Shown here in pieces: positions 36,287 to 43,577 of a stretch of 64,000 bases of DNA. The notes under the pieces were generated by a model. The model was not told the origin of the DNA. It ran no database searches and worked only from the letters and a program-made list of their open reading frames with translations. Positions within the stretch are counted from its first letter, which is position 1; the number at the start of each line of letters is the position of its first letter. This DNA comes from Butyrivibrio sp. (GTDB lineage Bacteria > Bacillota > Clostridia > Lachnospirales > Lachnospiraceae), in NCBI GenBank assembly GCA_015056565.1, contig SVGB01000013.1, positions 1 to 64,000 of the forward strand. Reading direction: 5' to 3'. The position numbers and the translations under genes are program-made.

Positions 36287-36354
36287 CGTTACCATTCGCA
36301 GTTTTCGCCCTCCCATGCGGCAGGCAGGGAGGGTGAAAACTGCGAATGGTAACG
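36287..36354. repeat. REP/MITE-like palindrome D
   Basis: A 68-bp hairpin with 28-bp arms (36287-36314 and 36327-36354) starting CGTTACCATTCGCAGTTTTC, one mismatch, and a 12-bp loop. It lacks the GGGGAC core of the other three palindromes but is alike in size and placement. It sits in the spacer between two divergent genes. Confidence 0.78.
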
Positions 36355-36365
36355 AAAATCTCTAA

Positions 36366-36394
36366 TTGTGATTATTAAAGAGGAAACATATAAT
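36366..36394 (+). promoter_or_regulatory. Promoter of the frameshifted small gene, with repeated -10
   Basis: TTGTGA at 36366-36371 and TATAAT at 36389-36394 are 17 bp apart. The 13-base sequence GAAACATATAATA occurs at 36383 and again at 36404, exactly 21 bp later, so a second TATAAT lies at 36410-36415. Confidence 0.6.
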
Positions 36395-36434
36395 ATTGGT
36401 TAAGAAACATATAATAACGGGGAGGAACTATAAT

Positions 36435-36751
36435 ATGCTTTTTTTGCTATAGAGATGGACGAAAACAGCTTAAAAGAAAATGGTTATGACGTTCAAGATA
36501 TTTATAACTGTATTACAGATGCTTATCAAGGATTGCAAGGGAAACTTGCGTTTATTGAAAATGATACCAGGTTCTATACAAGAGATGAGAATGATGGAAA
36601 TGATTTCCAGAGACTTTGGAGAGTATCACTTGGACTTAGAAAAAAAGACTGGTTTATAAACAATGTAAAAGGTTGGGAATTCATAAAGGTCAATGAAAAA
36701 GGCAATGTATATTACGCTGAGGATTTAATTAACGATGTCAGAATTTTATAA
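36435..36751 (+). pseudogene. Small hypothetical gene with a one-base frameshift in a T-run
   Basis: GGGGAGG at about 36419-36425 is well placed for the ATG at 36435, but that frame stops after five codons (TAG at 36450-36452). Adding one T to the run of seven at 36439-36445 would join ATG CTT TTT TTT GCT to the open frame that goes on from 36455 for 98 codons, giving a product of about 105 residues starting MLFFAIEMDENSLKENGY. The family is not recognised; WRVSLGLRKKDWF and KVNEKGNVYYAEDL look like real protein. It may be a pseudogene, a slippage-controlled gene or a base-call error. If translated from ATG 36455, the ribosome site is poor. Confidence 0.55.
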
Positions 36752-36784
36752 AGAAACCAAATATGAAAAAATGAGTCAGGGAGG

Positions 36785-36856
36785 ATGAGTCCCGAGGATA
36801 AAAAATCTTACCTCTTCAATTCTGAAGAAAATTTCCCAAAACAAAAAAACAAATAA
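36785..36856 (+). other. Spacer with a 23-codon frame, probably not a gene
   Basis: Between the frameshifted gene and the arsR promoter a short frame (MSPEDKKSYLFNSEENF...) runs from 36785 to 36856. GGGAGG lies directly against its ATG, too close for good initiation. It may be a remnant of the frameshifted gene's neighbour. Nothing else is seen in the spacer. Confidence 0.15.
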
Positions 36857-36863
36857 ATTAGTG

Positions 36864-36892
36864 TTGACAAAGTTGCAGGAGCAATATATATT
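36864..36892 (+). promoter_or_regulatory. Promoter of the metal-efflux operon
   Basis: A perfect -35 TTGACA at 36864-36869 and TATATT at 36887-36892 are separated by 17 bp. The predicted start near 36899 lies inside the palindromic operator that follows. Confidence 0.85.
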
Positions 36893-36893
36893 A

Positions 36894-36919
36894 AACATAT
36901 GAGCAGATGTTCATATGTT
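36894..36919 (+). promoter_or_regulatory. ArsR/SmtB-type operator
   Basis: AACATATGAGCA at 36894-36905 and TGTTCATATGTT at 36908-36919 form an imperfect palindrome whose core TGAGCA-GA-TGTTCA fits the SmtB/CadC consensus TGAACA-N2-TGTTCA. It covers the predicted transcription start, so the regulator would block its own operon until metal binds. Confidence 0.8.
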
Positions 36920-36966
36920 AAAATGAAAGCGCGGGATATTTCTTTTACCCCAGAAAGGAGATACTG

Positions 36967-37263
36967 ATGCACAGAAACCTTCCCAATGAAGATGAACTCT
37001 ACGATCTGGCTGAATTGTTCAAGGTGTTTGGCGATTCCACAAGGATCCGGATACTGTTTGAGCTTTTTGATGAAGAGATGAACGTAGGTGATATTGCAGA
37101 TAAGCTTAATATGACCCAGTCAGCGATTTCTCATCAGCTCAAGATATTGAAACAGAGCAAGCTCGTTGGAAACAGGCGAGAGGGCAAGCAGATAGTGTAT
37201 TTCCTGGCAGATGACCATGTGCGAACCATTATAGATCAGGGTATTAACCATATCGAAGAATAA
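36967..37263 (+). CDS. ArsR/SmtB-family metal-responsive repressor
   Basis: The 98-residue winged-helix protein has LAELFKVFGDSTRIRILFEL, and the recognition helix in ADKLNMTQSAISHQLKILKQ. There is no CxC motif in the recognition region (as in ArsR), and it lacks CadC-type N-terminal cysteines; a C-terminal DDHVRTIIDQGINHIEE offers Asp and His ligands at alpha-5, the site used by zinc sensors such as CzrA. So zinc or a similar ion is the best guess. It lies behind its operator and ahead of an HMA protein and a P-type ATPase. Confidence 0.93.
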   Translation: MHRNLPNEDELYDLAELFKVFGDSTRIRILFELFDEEMNVGDIADKLNMTQSAISHQLKILKQSKLVGNRREGKQIVYFLADDHVRTIIDQGINHIEE

Positions 37264-37302
37264 AAAATATGAGTGCCGTTTGGTGGCAGAAAGGTGGAAG
37301 TT

Positions 37303-37515
37303 ATGAAGAAGACATTTAAGTGTGAGGTTGATTGCGCAAACTGTGCAGCTAAGATGGAAGATGCTGTTAAGAAGTTAGAGGGAGTTGTAAGTGCCAGAGT
37401 TAATTTCATGACTCAGAAGTTTACACTTGAGGCAGCAGATGACATCTTTGACAAGGTATTTGATGAGGCAGTAAAGGCTTGCAAGAAGGTTGAGCCTGAT
37501 TGCGAGATCGAGTGA
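37303..37515 (+). CDS. Stand-alone HMA metal-binding protein
   Basis: The 70-residue product is a heavy-metal-associated domain of the copper-chaperone fold. FKCEVDCANCAAKMEDAVKK holds the metal-binding CxxC, preceded by an acidic residue and an extra cysteine as in the Zn/Cd ATPase type. The start at 37303 follows AAGGTGG; 40 bp of upstream reading frame is not needed. The ATPase that follows lacks an N-terminal HMA domain, so this protein may supply that function as a separate chain. Confidence 0.92.
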   Translation: MKKTFKCEVDCANCAAKMEDAVKKLEGVVSARVNFMTQKFTLEAADDIFDKVFDEAVKACKKVEPDCEIE

Positions 37516-37570
37516 TGTAGCATGACGGGAACGCAGTGGAGTCATGCGTCTATCACGGAGGAGATCATTC

Positions 37571-39469
37571 ATGACCAAGAAACAAAAGAAAGTAAGAAAC
37601 AGAATAATCATAGTACTGATCATGTTTGCAGTACTTATGATACTTGATAAAACAGGCATCCTTGACCCGGTGCCATGGTACCTGCAACTGGTAATTTTCC
37701 TGGTACCATACATCATCATCGGCTACGACGTCATCAAAAAGGCCGCTATCAATATCAGTCACGGACAGGTATTTGATGAGAACTTCCTTATGATGATCGC
37801 AACCTTCGGAGCATTTGGAATTGGCGAGTACTCAGAAGCCCTGGCGGTAATGCTCTTTTACCAGGTGGGAGAGCTATTCCAGAGCGTCGCTGTGGCAAAG
37901 TCAAGACAGTCAATATCAGACCTTATGAGCATCGCTCCTGAGTTCGCAAATCTTGTTTCTGAAGACGGCTCAGTATCTGAGGTTGATCCTGAGGAAGTAA
38001 GCGTTGGAGATACGATCCTTGTAAGAGCGGGAGAGAAGATCCCGGTGGATGGTACAGTCCTTGAGGGTGAGTCCTTTGTTGACACTGCAGCTCTTACTGG
38101 TGAGTCAGTACCAAGAAGGGTTGTGTCCGGAGACGATGTTATAAGCGGATGTGTTAATGGCGAGGGCATCTTAAAGATCAAGGTAAGCAAGGCCTACGAG
38201 GATTCCACAGTTGCCAAGATCCTTGAACTTGTGGAAAATGCCAGCAACAAGAAGTCCAGAATGGAGAACTTTATCACAAGGTTTGCAAGGTACTATACTC
38301 CGGTAGTTACAATTGGCGCAGTACTTCTTGCCATCATCCCTCCGCTCCTTGGGCAGATACCATTTTCTGACAGCATCAGAAGAGCCTGCATTTTCCTTAT
38401 TGTATCCTGCCCATGTGCGCTTGTTATCTCGGTTCCACTGGGATTTTTTGGTGGGATCGGTTCAGCGTCCAAGAGAGGCGTCCTTGTTAAGGGCAGTAAC
38501 TTCCTTGAGGCTGCAGCCCTTATAGATACTGTAGTATTTGACAAGACAGGAACTATCACAAAGGGAGAGTTCAAGGTATCAGAGGTTATCCCATCTACCC
38601 AGAGCTCTTTTTCAGAGGATGAGCTCCTTGCCATGGCGGCAGCAGGAGAGGCTTTCTCCAATCATCCTATCGCAAGATCCATCGTTTCCTGTTATCAGGA
38701 CAAGAACGGCGGAAATAGTCCTGACACCAGCCTGATAGATGAATCACAGACCAAGGAAATAGCTGGAAACGGCATAAGCACTCTTTACAATGGAAAAGAG
38801 CTGCTCCTTGGAAACAACAAGCTTATAGATGTTCCTGCATCCATAGGCCTTGTAGATGAGAGCGCAGGAACTGTCATCTATGTAGCTTACGACAAAGTTT
38901 ACGCCGGAGCCATTGTGATAGCAGACACTATCAAGGACGGCGTAAAGGAAGCCATAAAGGGCCTCTACGACCTTGGCGTAAAAAAGGCAGTCATGCTCAC
39001 TGGTGACAATGAAGATATAGCAAGACATGTATCAGATCAGGTTGGTATAAACGACATAAAGGCAGAGCTTCTTCCTGCTGACAAGGTGTCTGCAGTTGAA
39101 AAAATGCTTGGCGAAGAGGATAATAGTAAGAGGCTTGCATTTGTTGGTGATGGTATCAATGATGCACCAGTTCTTATGAGAGCTGACGTTGGAATCGCAA
39201 TGGGATCCCTTGGAAGTGATGCAGCTATAGAGGCTGCTGACATCGTTATCATGGACGACGACCTTAGGAAAATCTCATCTGTGATCAGGATAGCAAGAGG
39301 AACAGTTCGTATTGTAAAAGAGAACATCGTATTTGCCCTTGCAGTTAAGCTGATAATCCTGGTACTTGGTGCACTTGGTCTTACAACCATGTGGCTTGCG
39401 GTATTTGGCGACGTAGGTGTTGCAGTTATCGCGATCCTGAACTCCATGCGAGCTTTAAACTACAAGTAA
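37571..39469 (+). CDS. P1B-type heavy-metal ATPase (Zn/Cd/Pb class)
   Basis: The 632-residue membrane pump has the actuator motif LTGESVPR, the membrane metal site SCPCALVISVP, the phosphorylation site DKTGTITKG, and the hinge GDGINDAPVL. The last TM region has GDVGVAVIAILNSMRAL, whose Asp is typical of the ZntA class that exports Zn, Cd or Pb. No N-terminal HMA domain is present; the small gene just upstream encodes one. The start at 37571 follows GGAGGAG at 37557-37563. It is the main effector of the ArsR-controlled operon. Confidence 0.94.
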   Translation: MTKKQKKVRNRIIIVLIMFAVLMILDKTGILDPVPWYLQLVIFLVPYIIIGYDVIKKAAINISHGQVFDENFLMMIATFGAFGIGEYSEALAVMLFYQVGELFQSVAVAKSRQSISDLMSIAPEFANLVSEDGSVSEVDPEEVSVGDTILVRAGEKIPVDGTVLEGESFVDTAALTGESVPRRVVSGDDVISGCVNGEGILKIKVSKAYEDSTVAKILELVENASNKKSRMENFITRFARYYTPVVTIGAVLLAIIPPLLGQIPFSDSIRRACIFLIVSCPCALVISVPLGFFGGIGSASKRGVLVKGSNFLEAAALIDTVVFDKTGTITKGEFKVSEVIPSTQSSFSEDELLAMAAAGEAFSNHPIARSIVSCYQDKNGGNSPDTSLIDESQTKEIAGNGISTLYNGKELLLGNNKLIDVPASIGLVDESAGTVIYVAYDKVYAGAIVIADTIKDGVKEAIKGLYDLGVKKAVMLTGDNEDIARHVSDQVGINDIKAELLPADKVSAVEKMLGEEDNSKRLAFVGDGINDAPVLMRADVGIAMGSLGSDAAIEAADIVIMDDDLRKISSVIRIARGTVRIVKENIVFALAVKLIILVLGALGLTTMWLAVFGDVGVAVIAILNSMRALNYK

Positions 39470-39489
39470 AACCGCCAGGAGGATAATAT

Positions 39490-41388
39490 ATGCCAAGGAC
39501 AGAGCTTGATCTGGTCTCACTTTTAATGAAGATTGTTGCCAGAGAGACTGGTGAGATCAGCAAGGTGGATTACACTCCGCAAAAGAAGGCTTTTAACGCC
39601 CTTGCATTTCCAGATGAAACTAGACTTGAAAGAGCTACCCCCGAATCACAGGGGGTCAGCTCTGCTTTTTTTGCAAGGCTGATCCGTGATCTGGCAGCTG
39701 ACAATGAGTCCAGGATCCACAGATTCATGGCGCTAAGACACGGCAAGGTCATCGCCGAGTGCTCTTTTGAACCCTTTGATATGGACATGTGGCACGTAAC
39801 CTACTCCATGTGTAAGAGCATCACAGGCATGGCTATAGGCATTCTTATTGATGAGGGGAAGCTTAAGCTTACAGACACCCTTCAGGATATCTTCGGGGCC
39901 AGAATGGGCCTTTTTAACAGCTTCAAAAAGCAGGTTACAGTCAGGAACCTTCTTAATATGTCCAGCGGAGTTGACTTTAACGAGGCTGGAGCCATAAGTG
40001 GCAACGACTGGAGAAAGAGCTTTTTTGAGGCGTCATTTAAATTCGATCCCGGAACAAAATTTGAATATAACAGCATGAACTCCTACATGCTTTCAGCCAT
40101 AGTTACAGAGATCACAGGCCAGACTCTCTTTGATTTTTGTAAGGAAAAGATCTTTAACCCCATGGGGATAAAGAGAGTATTCTGGGAGAGCTGCCCCCAG
40201 AGTATTACAAAGGGCGGATGGGGCCTGTTTATGAGAATTGAGGACATGGCCAAGATGGGACAGCTCTATCTTCAGGACGGAAAGTGGAACGGTCAGCAGA
40301 TCGTTTCAAGGCAGTGGGTGGTTGAGTCCACAGCTCTCCAGATAGAGACCCAGGATGAGGACAATCAGCACTACGGCTATCAGATGTGGATCAATAACGA
40401 CAGGAAAGGCTCTTTTGCCTATAACGGAATGCTGGGGCAGAATGTGTTTGTATACCCCGACATCAACATGGTGGTTGTCACCAATGCAGGCAACAAGGAT
40501 GTGTTCCAGACAAGCAGCATGGCGCAGCTTATCAGAAAGCGCATGAAGAGCGAGATAGAGGTATTTGATGAACCGCTCCCTGAGGATGAGGCTTCTCTTT
40601 CAGAACTTAAGGCTATCTGTAAGTCAGTGAGCCTTCGGATCCCCAGGTTTCCTGCAATCATCCGAGGAGGGTGGGAGAGCAGGAATGTGTCCATGACAAC
40701 GGGTAGTTCCAGGCGCACAGATCACTCATATTACAAAAAGAGGTTTGACAGTCCGCTTACAAGTACCCGCAATGAGGATCAGCTCATAAACACCTTCCTT
40801 AGGAGGATGTCCGGTAATAAATACGATATTGAAACTCCGGGAGTAGGTCTTTTCCCCATTATGATGCAGGTGGTCCACAACAACTTCACCGACGGAATAA
40901 GGAGCATTGGCCTTAGGTATACAGATGACAGGCACCTGTACATCGATGTCTACGAAGGTGAGGTTATCTTCAGACTAAAGTGCGGCTTCGGGGACAAAAG
41001 ATATATCAGCGACCTGAACATGCACGGAGAAAACTATAAGGTGTCACTTCACTCTGCAGTTACAAGGGATGAATACAACAGGCTGGTGCTTCGAAATGAC
41101 ATTTATTTCCTTGAGGAGGCATGCCTTAGGAACTTTAATATCTACTTTGAGGATGATGGCCGCATAGAGATAAGGCTCTCTGAGACTCCTGGAACGGATA
41201 TGCTCATGAATGCCATGAGAAATGTAAGGGCTGAGACTAGCGGAATTGAGTCCACCATCATCAGCAAGCTCCTTAAGGGTGGAATGAAGGAAGCTCTGGA
41301 ACACGCAGTTAAAAATACAGTTCAGCCGGTGATCTACGGAACGCTATCAAACCCTGAGTTTATAATGCCCACAGATGAAGAAAAGTAG
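39490..41388 (+). CDS. Beta-lactamase-fold serine hydrolase, second copy
   Basis: The 632-residue protein has an N-terminal beta-lactamase-like domain (about 40-370) with the nucleophile in SMCK (Ser106, Lys109), YNSMNSYM as the Tyr motif and a GMLGQN late motif. The C-terminal 260 residues hold a domain with many beta-strand patterns, similar in feel to the tail of the protein at 15570. There is no signal peptide. It begins 21 bp after the metal ATPase, with GGAGG upstream, so it may be read with that operon though the function is unrelated. Substrate unknown. Confidence 0.87.
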   Translation: MPRTELDLVSLLMKIVARETGEISKVDYTPQKKAFNALAFPDETRLERATPESQGVSSAFFARLIRDLAADNESRIHRFMALRHGKVIAECSFEPFDMDMWHVTYSMCKSITGMAIGILIDEGKLKLTDTLQDIFGARMGLFNSFKKQVTVRNLLNMSSGVDFNEAGAISGNDWRKSFFEASFKFDPGTKFEYNSMNSYMLSAIVTEITGQTLFDFCKEKIFNPMGIKRVFWESCPQSITKGGWGLFMRIEDMAKMGQLYLQDGKWNGQQIVSRQWVVESTALQIETQDEDNQHYGYQMWINNDRKGSFAYNGMLGQNVFVYPDINMVVVTNAGNKDVFQTSSMAQLIRKRMKSEIEVFDEPLPEDEASLSELKAICKSVSLRIPRFPAIIRGGWESRNVSMTTGSSRRTDHSYYKKRFDSPLTSTRNEDQLINTFLRRMSGNKYDIETPGVGLFPIMMQVVHNNFTDGIRSIGLRYTDDRHLYIDVYEGEVIFRLKCGFGDKRYISDLNMHGENYKVSLHSAVTRDEYNRLVLRNDIYFLEEACLRNFNIYFEDDGRIEIRLSETPGTDMLMNAMRNVRAETSGIESTIISKLLKGGMKEALEHAVKNTVQPVIYGTLSNPEFIMPTDEEK

Positions 41389-41397
41389 TCCGTCCTA

Positions 41398-41406
41398 TGT
41401 TATACT
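41398..41406 (+). promoter_or_regulatory. punA: Candidate promoter of the punA operon (extended -10)
   Basis: TGTTATACT gives TG one base before TATACT (41401-41406), 41 bp before the punA start. It lies directly after the serine hydrolase stop. No good -35 is present. Confidence 0.45.
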
Positions 41407-41446
41407 AAAAGCTGATCATGTTAAGAACAAAGAAAGAGGTATATTT

Positions 41447-42271
41447 ATGTCAAATACAATTTATGAAAAACTGATTGCATGTAAAGAGGCAGTGAGAAAG
41501 GTAACAGATTTTGAACCTGATGTTGCGCTTGTACTTGGCTCAGGTCTTGGAGCTTTTGCAGATAACATCAAAGTTGAAACAGAGGTTTCCTACAGCGATA
41601 TTCCTGGATTTCCTGTATCAACAGTTCCTGGACATGCAGGAAAGTTCATCTTTGGATACCTTGGAGATAAAAAAATAGTATGCATGAAGGGAAGAGTTCA
41701 TTTCTATGAAGGATATGACATCAGTGATGTTGTACTTCCTGCAAGACTCATGAGCCTTCTTGGGGCTAAAGTTCTTTTCCTTACAAACGCTGCTGGCGGA
41801 CTGGGAGAGGGATTTAATGCAGGTGACCTTATGCTCATCACAGATCACATCTCAATCTTTGCGCCTAACCCACTTATCGGACCGAATCTTGATGAGATGG
41901 GAGCAAGATTCCCTGATATGTCTTCTGTATATGACAAGGACCTTCAGGATGTCATCAGGAAGGTTGCTGCAGAAAATAAAATCAAGCTTCAGGAAGGTGT
42001 TTACTGCCAGCTCACAGGTCCTTCCTTTGAGTCTCCAGCTGAGATAAGGCTTCTTGGTAAGCTTGGAGTGTCAGCAGTTGGAATGAGCACTGTTGTTGAA
42101 GCTATTGCTGCTAATCACTGCGGCATGAAGATCTGCGGAGTATCCTGCATCAGCAATCTGGCAGCAGGAATCTCAGATCAGCCACTTTGCCATGAGGAAG
42201 TCCAGGAGGCAGCAGATAAGGCAGCGCCACTATTCACCAAGCTTGTAGCTGAGTCAATCAAGAGGTTTTGA
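41447..42271 (+). CDS. punA: Purine nucleoside phosphorylase (trimeric type)
   Basis: The 274-residue enzyme phosphorolyses inosine and guanosine. Motifs: VLGSGLGAFAD, STVPGHAGKFIFG, GRVHFYEGY, LTNAAGGL, LTGPSFESPAE with the base-contacting Glu, and the SCISNLAAG motif with the catalytic Asn region. The start at 41447 is set by AAAGAGG upstream; a longer frame from 41375 begins inside the previous gene. Its stop is 2 bp before the next start. It fits functionally with the deaminase that follows, which makes an inosine-type product. Confidence 0.95.
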   Translation: MSNTIYEKLIACKEAVRKVTDFEPDVALVLGSGLGAFADNIKVETEVSYSDIPGFPVSTVPGHAGKFIFGYLGDKKIVCMKGRVHFYEGYDISDVVLPARLMSLLGAKVLFLTNAAGGLGEGFNAGDLMLITDHISIFAPNPLIGPNLDEMGARFPDMSSVYDKDLQDVIRKVAAENKIKLQEGVYCQLTGPSFESPAEIRLLGKLGVSAVGMSTVVEAIAANHCGMKICGVSCISNLAAGISDQPLCHEEVQEAADKAAPLFTKLVAESIKRF

Positions 42272-42273
42272 TC

Positions 42274-43575
42274 ATGAATATTAGATTCTTTAATGCAAGG
42301 ATACTGACCATGGAAGAGGGAAAAGACATTTTCCTTGGACAGATATTTGTATCCGGAAACAGGATACTTTTTGTGGGAACAGATGAAGAAGCTGTGAAGT
42401 ACTGGCAGGATCATCCAGATACCGTCATAAAGTGGGACAGGGAGATAGACTGCGGAGGCAATCTTCTGATGCCAGGCTTTAAAAATGCCCACACCCATTC
42501 AGCCATGACTCTTATGAGGTCCAAGGCTGATGACCTTCCGCTTTCTGACTGGCTGAACAACCAGATATTCCCTGTGGAAGCCAAGATGACAGCAGAAGAT
42601 ATCTACCACCTTAGCAAGATCTCAATCATGGAGTATCTTACAAGTGGTATGACTGCGGCCTTTGAGATGTATCTGACACCATACTCAGTGGCAGATTCCT
42701 TCAGGGACTGCGGATTTCGCTGCGTTCAGACCAGCTGTGTAAACAACTTCAGCCAGTCAGTTGAACTGCTTGAAGACTACTATAACGACCTTAACGGAAG
42801 GGATGAGTACAACTCATTTATCCTTGGTGTTCATGCAGAGTACACCTGCTCAAAAGAGCTTCTTATGAAGACCGCAGAGCTGGTGCACAAGTACAAGGCA
42901 CCTTTCTGGGCTCACATCCAGGAGACTGAGTCTGAGCTTATGGAGTGCGTTGAGAGATATGGTATGTCTCCGATACAGTTCTTTGACAGCCTTGGCCTTT
43001 TTGACTACGGCGGAGGCGGATATCACGTGGTCTGGACCAATGAGCACGACAGACAGATTATGAAGGACAGAGGTCTTTTTGCTGTAACTAACCCAGGGTC
43101 CAACACAAAGCTTGCCAGCGGAATAGCACCCATAAAAGAGTACCTTGAGTGCGGCATTCCTGTCGCAATAGGAACCGACGGGCCTGCCAGCAACAACTGC
43201 CTTGATATGTTCAGGGAGATGTTTTTGGTAACTGGCCTTGCCAAGCTTAAAAACATGGATGCAAGCAGCGTTGAAGCTACAGAGGTCCTTAAGATGGCAA
43301 CTGTTAACGGCGCTCACGCCATGGGACTTATGGATGCTGACGTCCTTGCAGAGGGCAAGCTTGCAGATATCATCATGCTGGACCTTTACCAGCCTAATAT
43401 GCAGCCTATCAACAATATCCAGAAGAACATTGTCTATAGCGGAAGCAAGCAAAACGTCCTCATGACCATGATTGGCGGTATCATCCGCTACGAAAACGGC
43501 AAGTTCAACATTGGAGAAGAACCTTCTGAAATCTACAAAAAGGCGGAAGAGATCAGTAAAAGGATATATAGCTGA
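42274..43575 (+). CDS. mtaD: SAH/MTA deaminase-type amidohydrolase
   Basis: The 433-residue metal-dependent amidohydrolase matches the 5'-methylthioadenosine/S-adenosylhomocysteine deaminases. NAHTHSAMTLMR holds the first two His ligands, HAEYTCS and WAHIQETESE further ones, and GTDGPASNNCLDM the catalytic Asp. It would convert SAH to S-inosylhomocysteine, which PNP-like enzymes can then split. The start at 42274 has AGAGG at 42261-42265. It is cotranslated with punA. A wider nucleoside or guanine deaminase role is not excluded. Confidence 0.85.
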   Translation: MNIRFFNARILTMEEGKDIFLGQIFVSGNRILFVGTDEEAVKYWQDHPDTVIKWDREIDCGGNLLMPGFKNAHTHSAMTLMRSKADDLPLSDWLNNQIFPVEAKMTAEDIYHLSKISIMEYLTSGMTAAFEMYLTPYSVADSFRDCGFRCVQTSCVNNFSQSVELLEDYYNDLNGRDEYNSFILGVHAEYTCSKELLMKTAELVHKYKAPFWAHIQETESELMECVERYGMSPIQFFDSLGLFDYGGGGYHVVWTNEHDRQIMKDRGLFAVTNPGSNTKLASGIAPIKEYLECGIPVAIGTDGPASNNCLDMFREMFLVTGLAKLKNMDASSVEATEVLKMATVNGAHAMGLMDADVLAEGKLADIIMLDLYQPNMQPINNIQKNIVYSGSKQNVLMTMIGGIIRYENGKFNIGEEPSEIYKKAEEISKRIYS

Positions 43576-43577
43576 CA

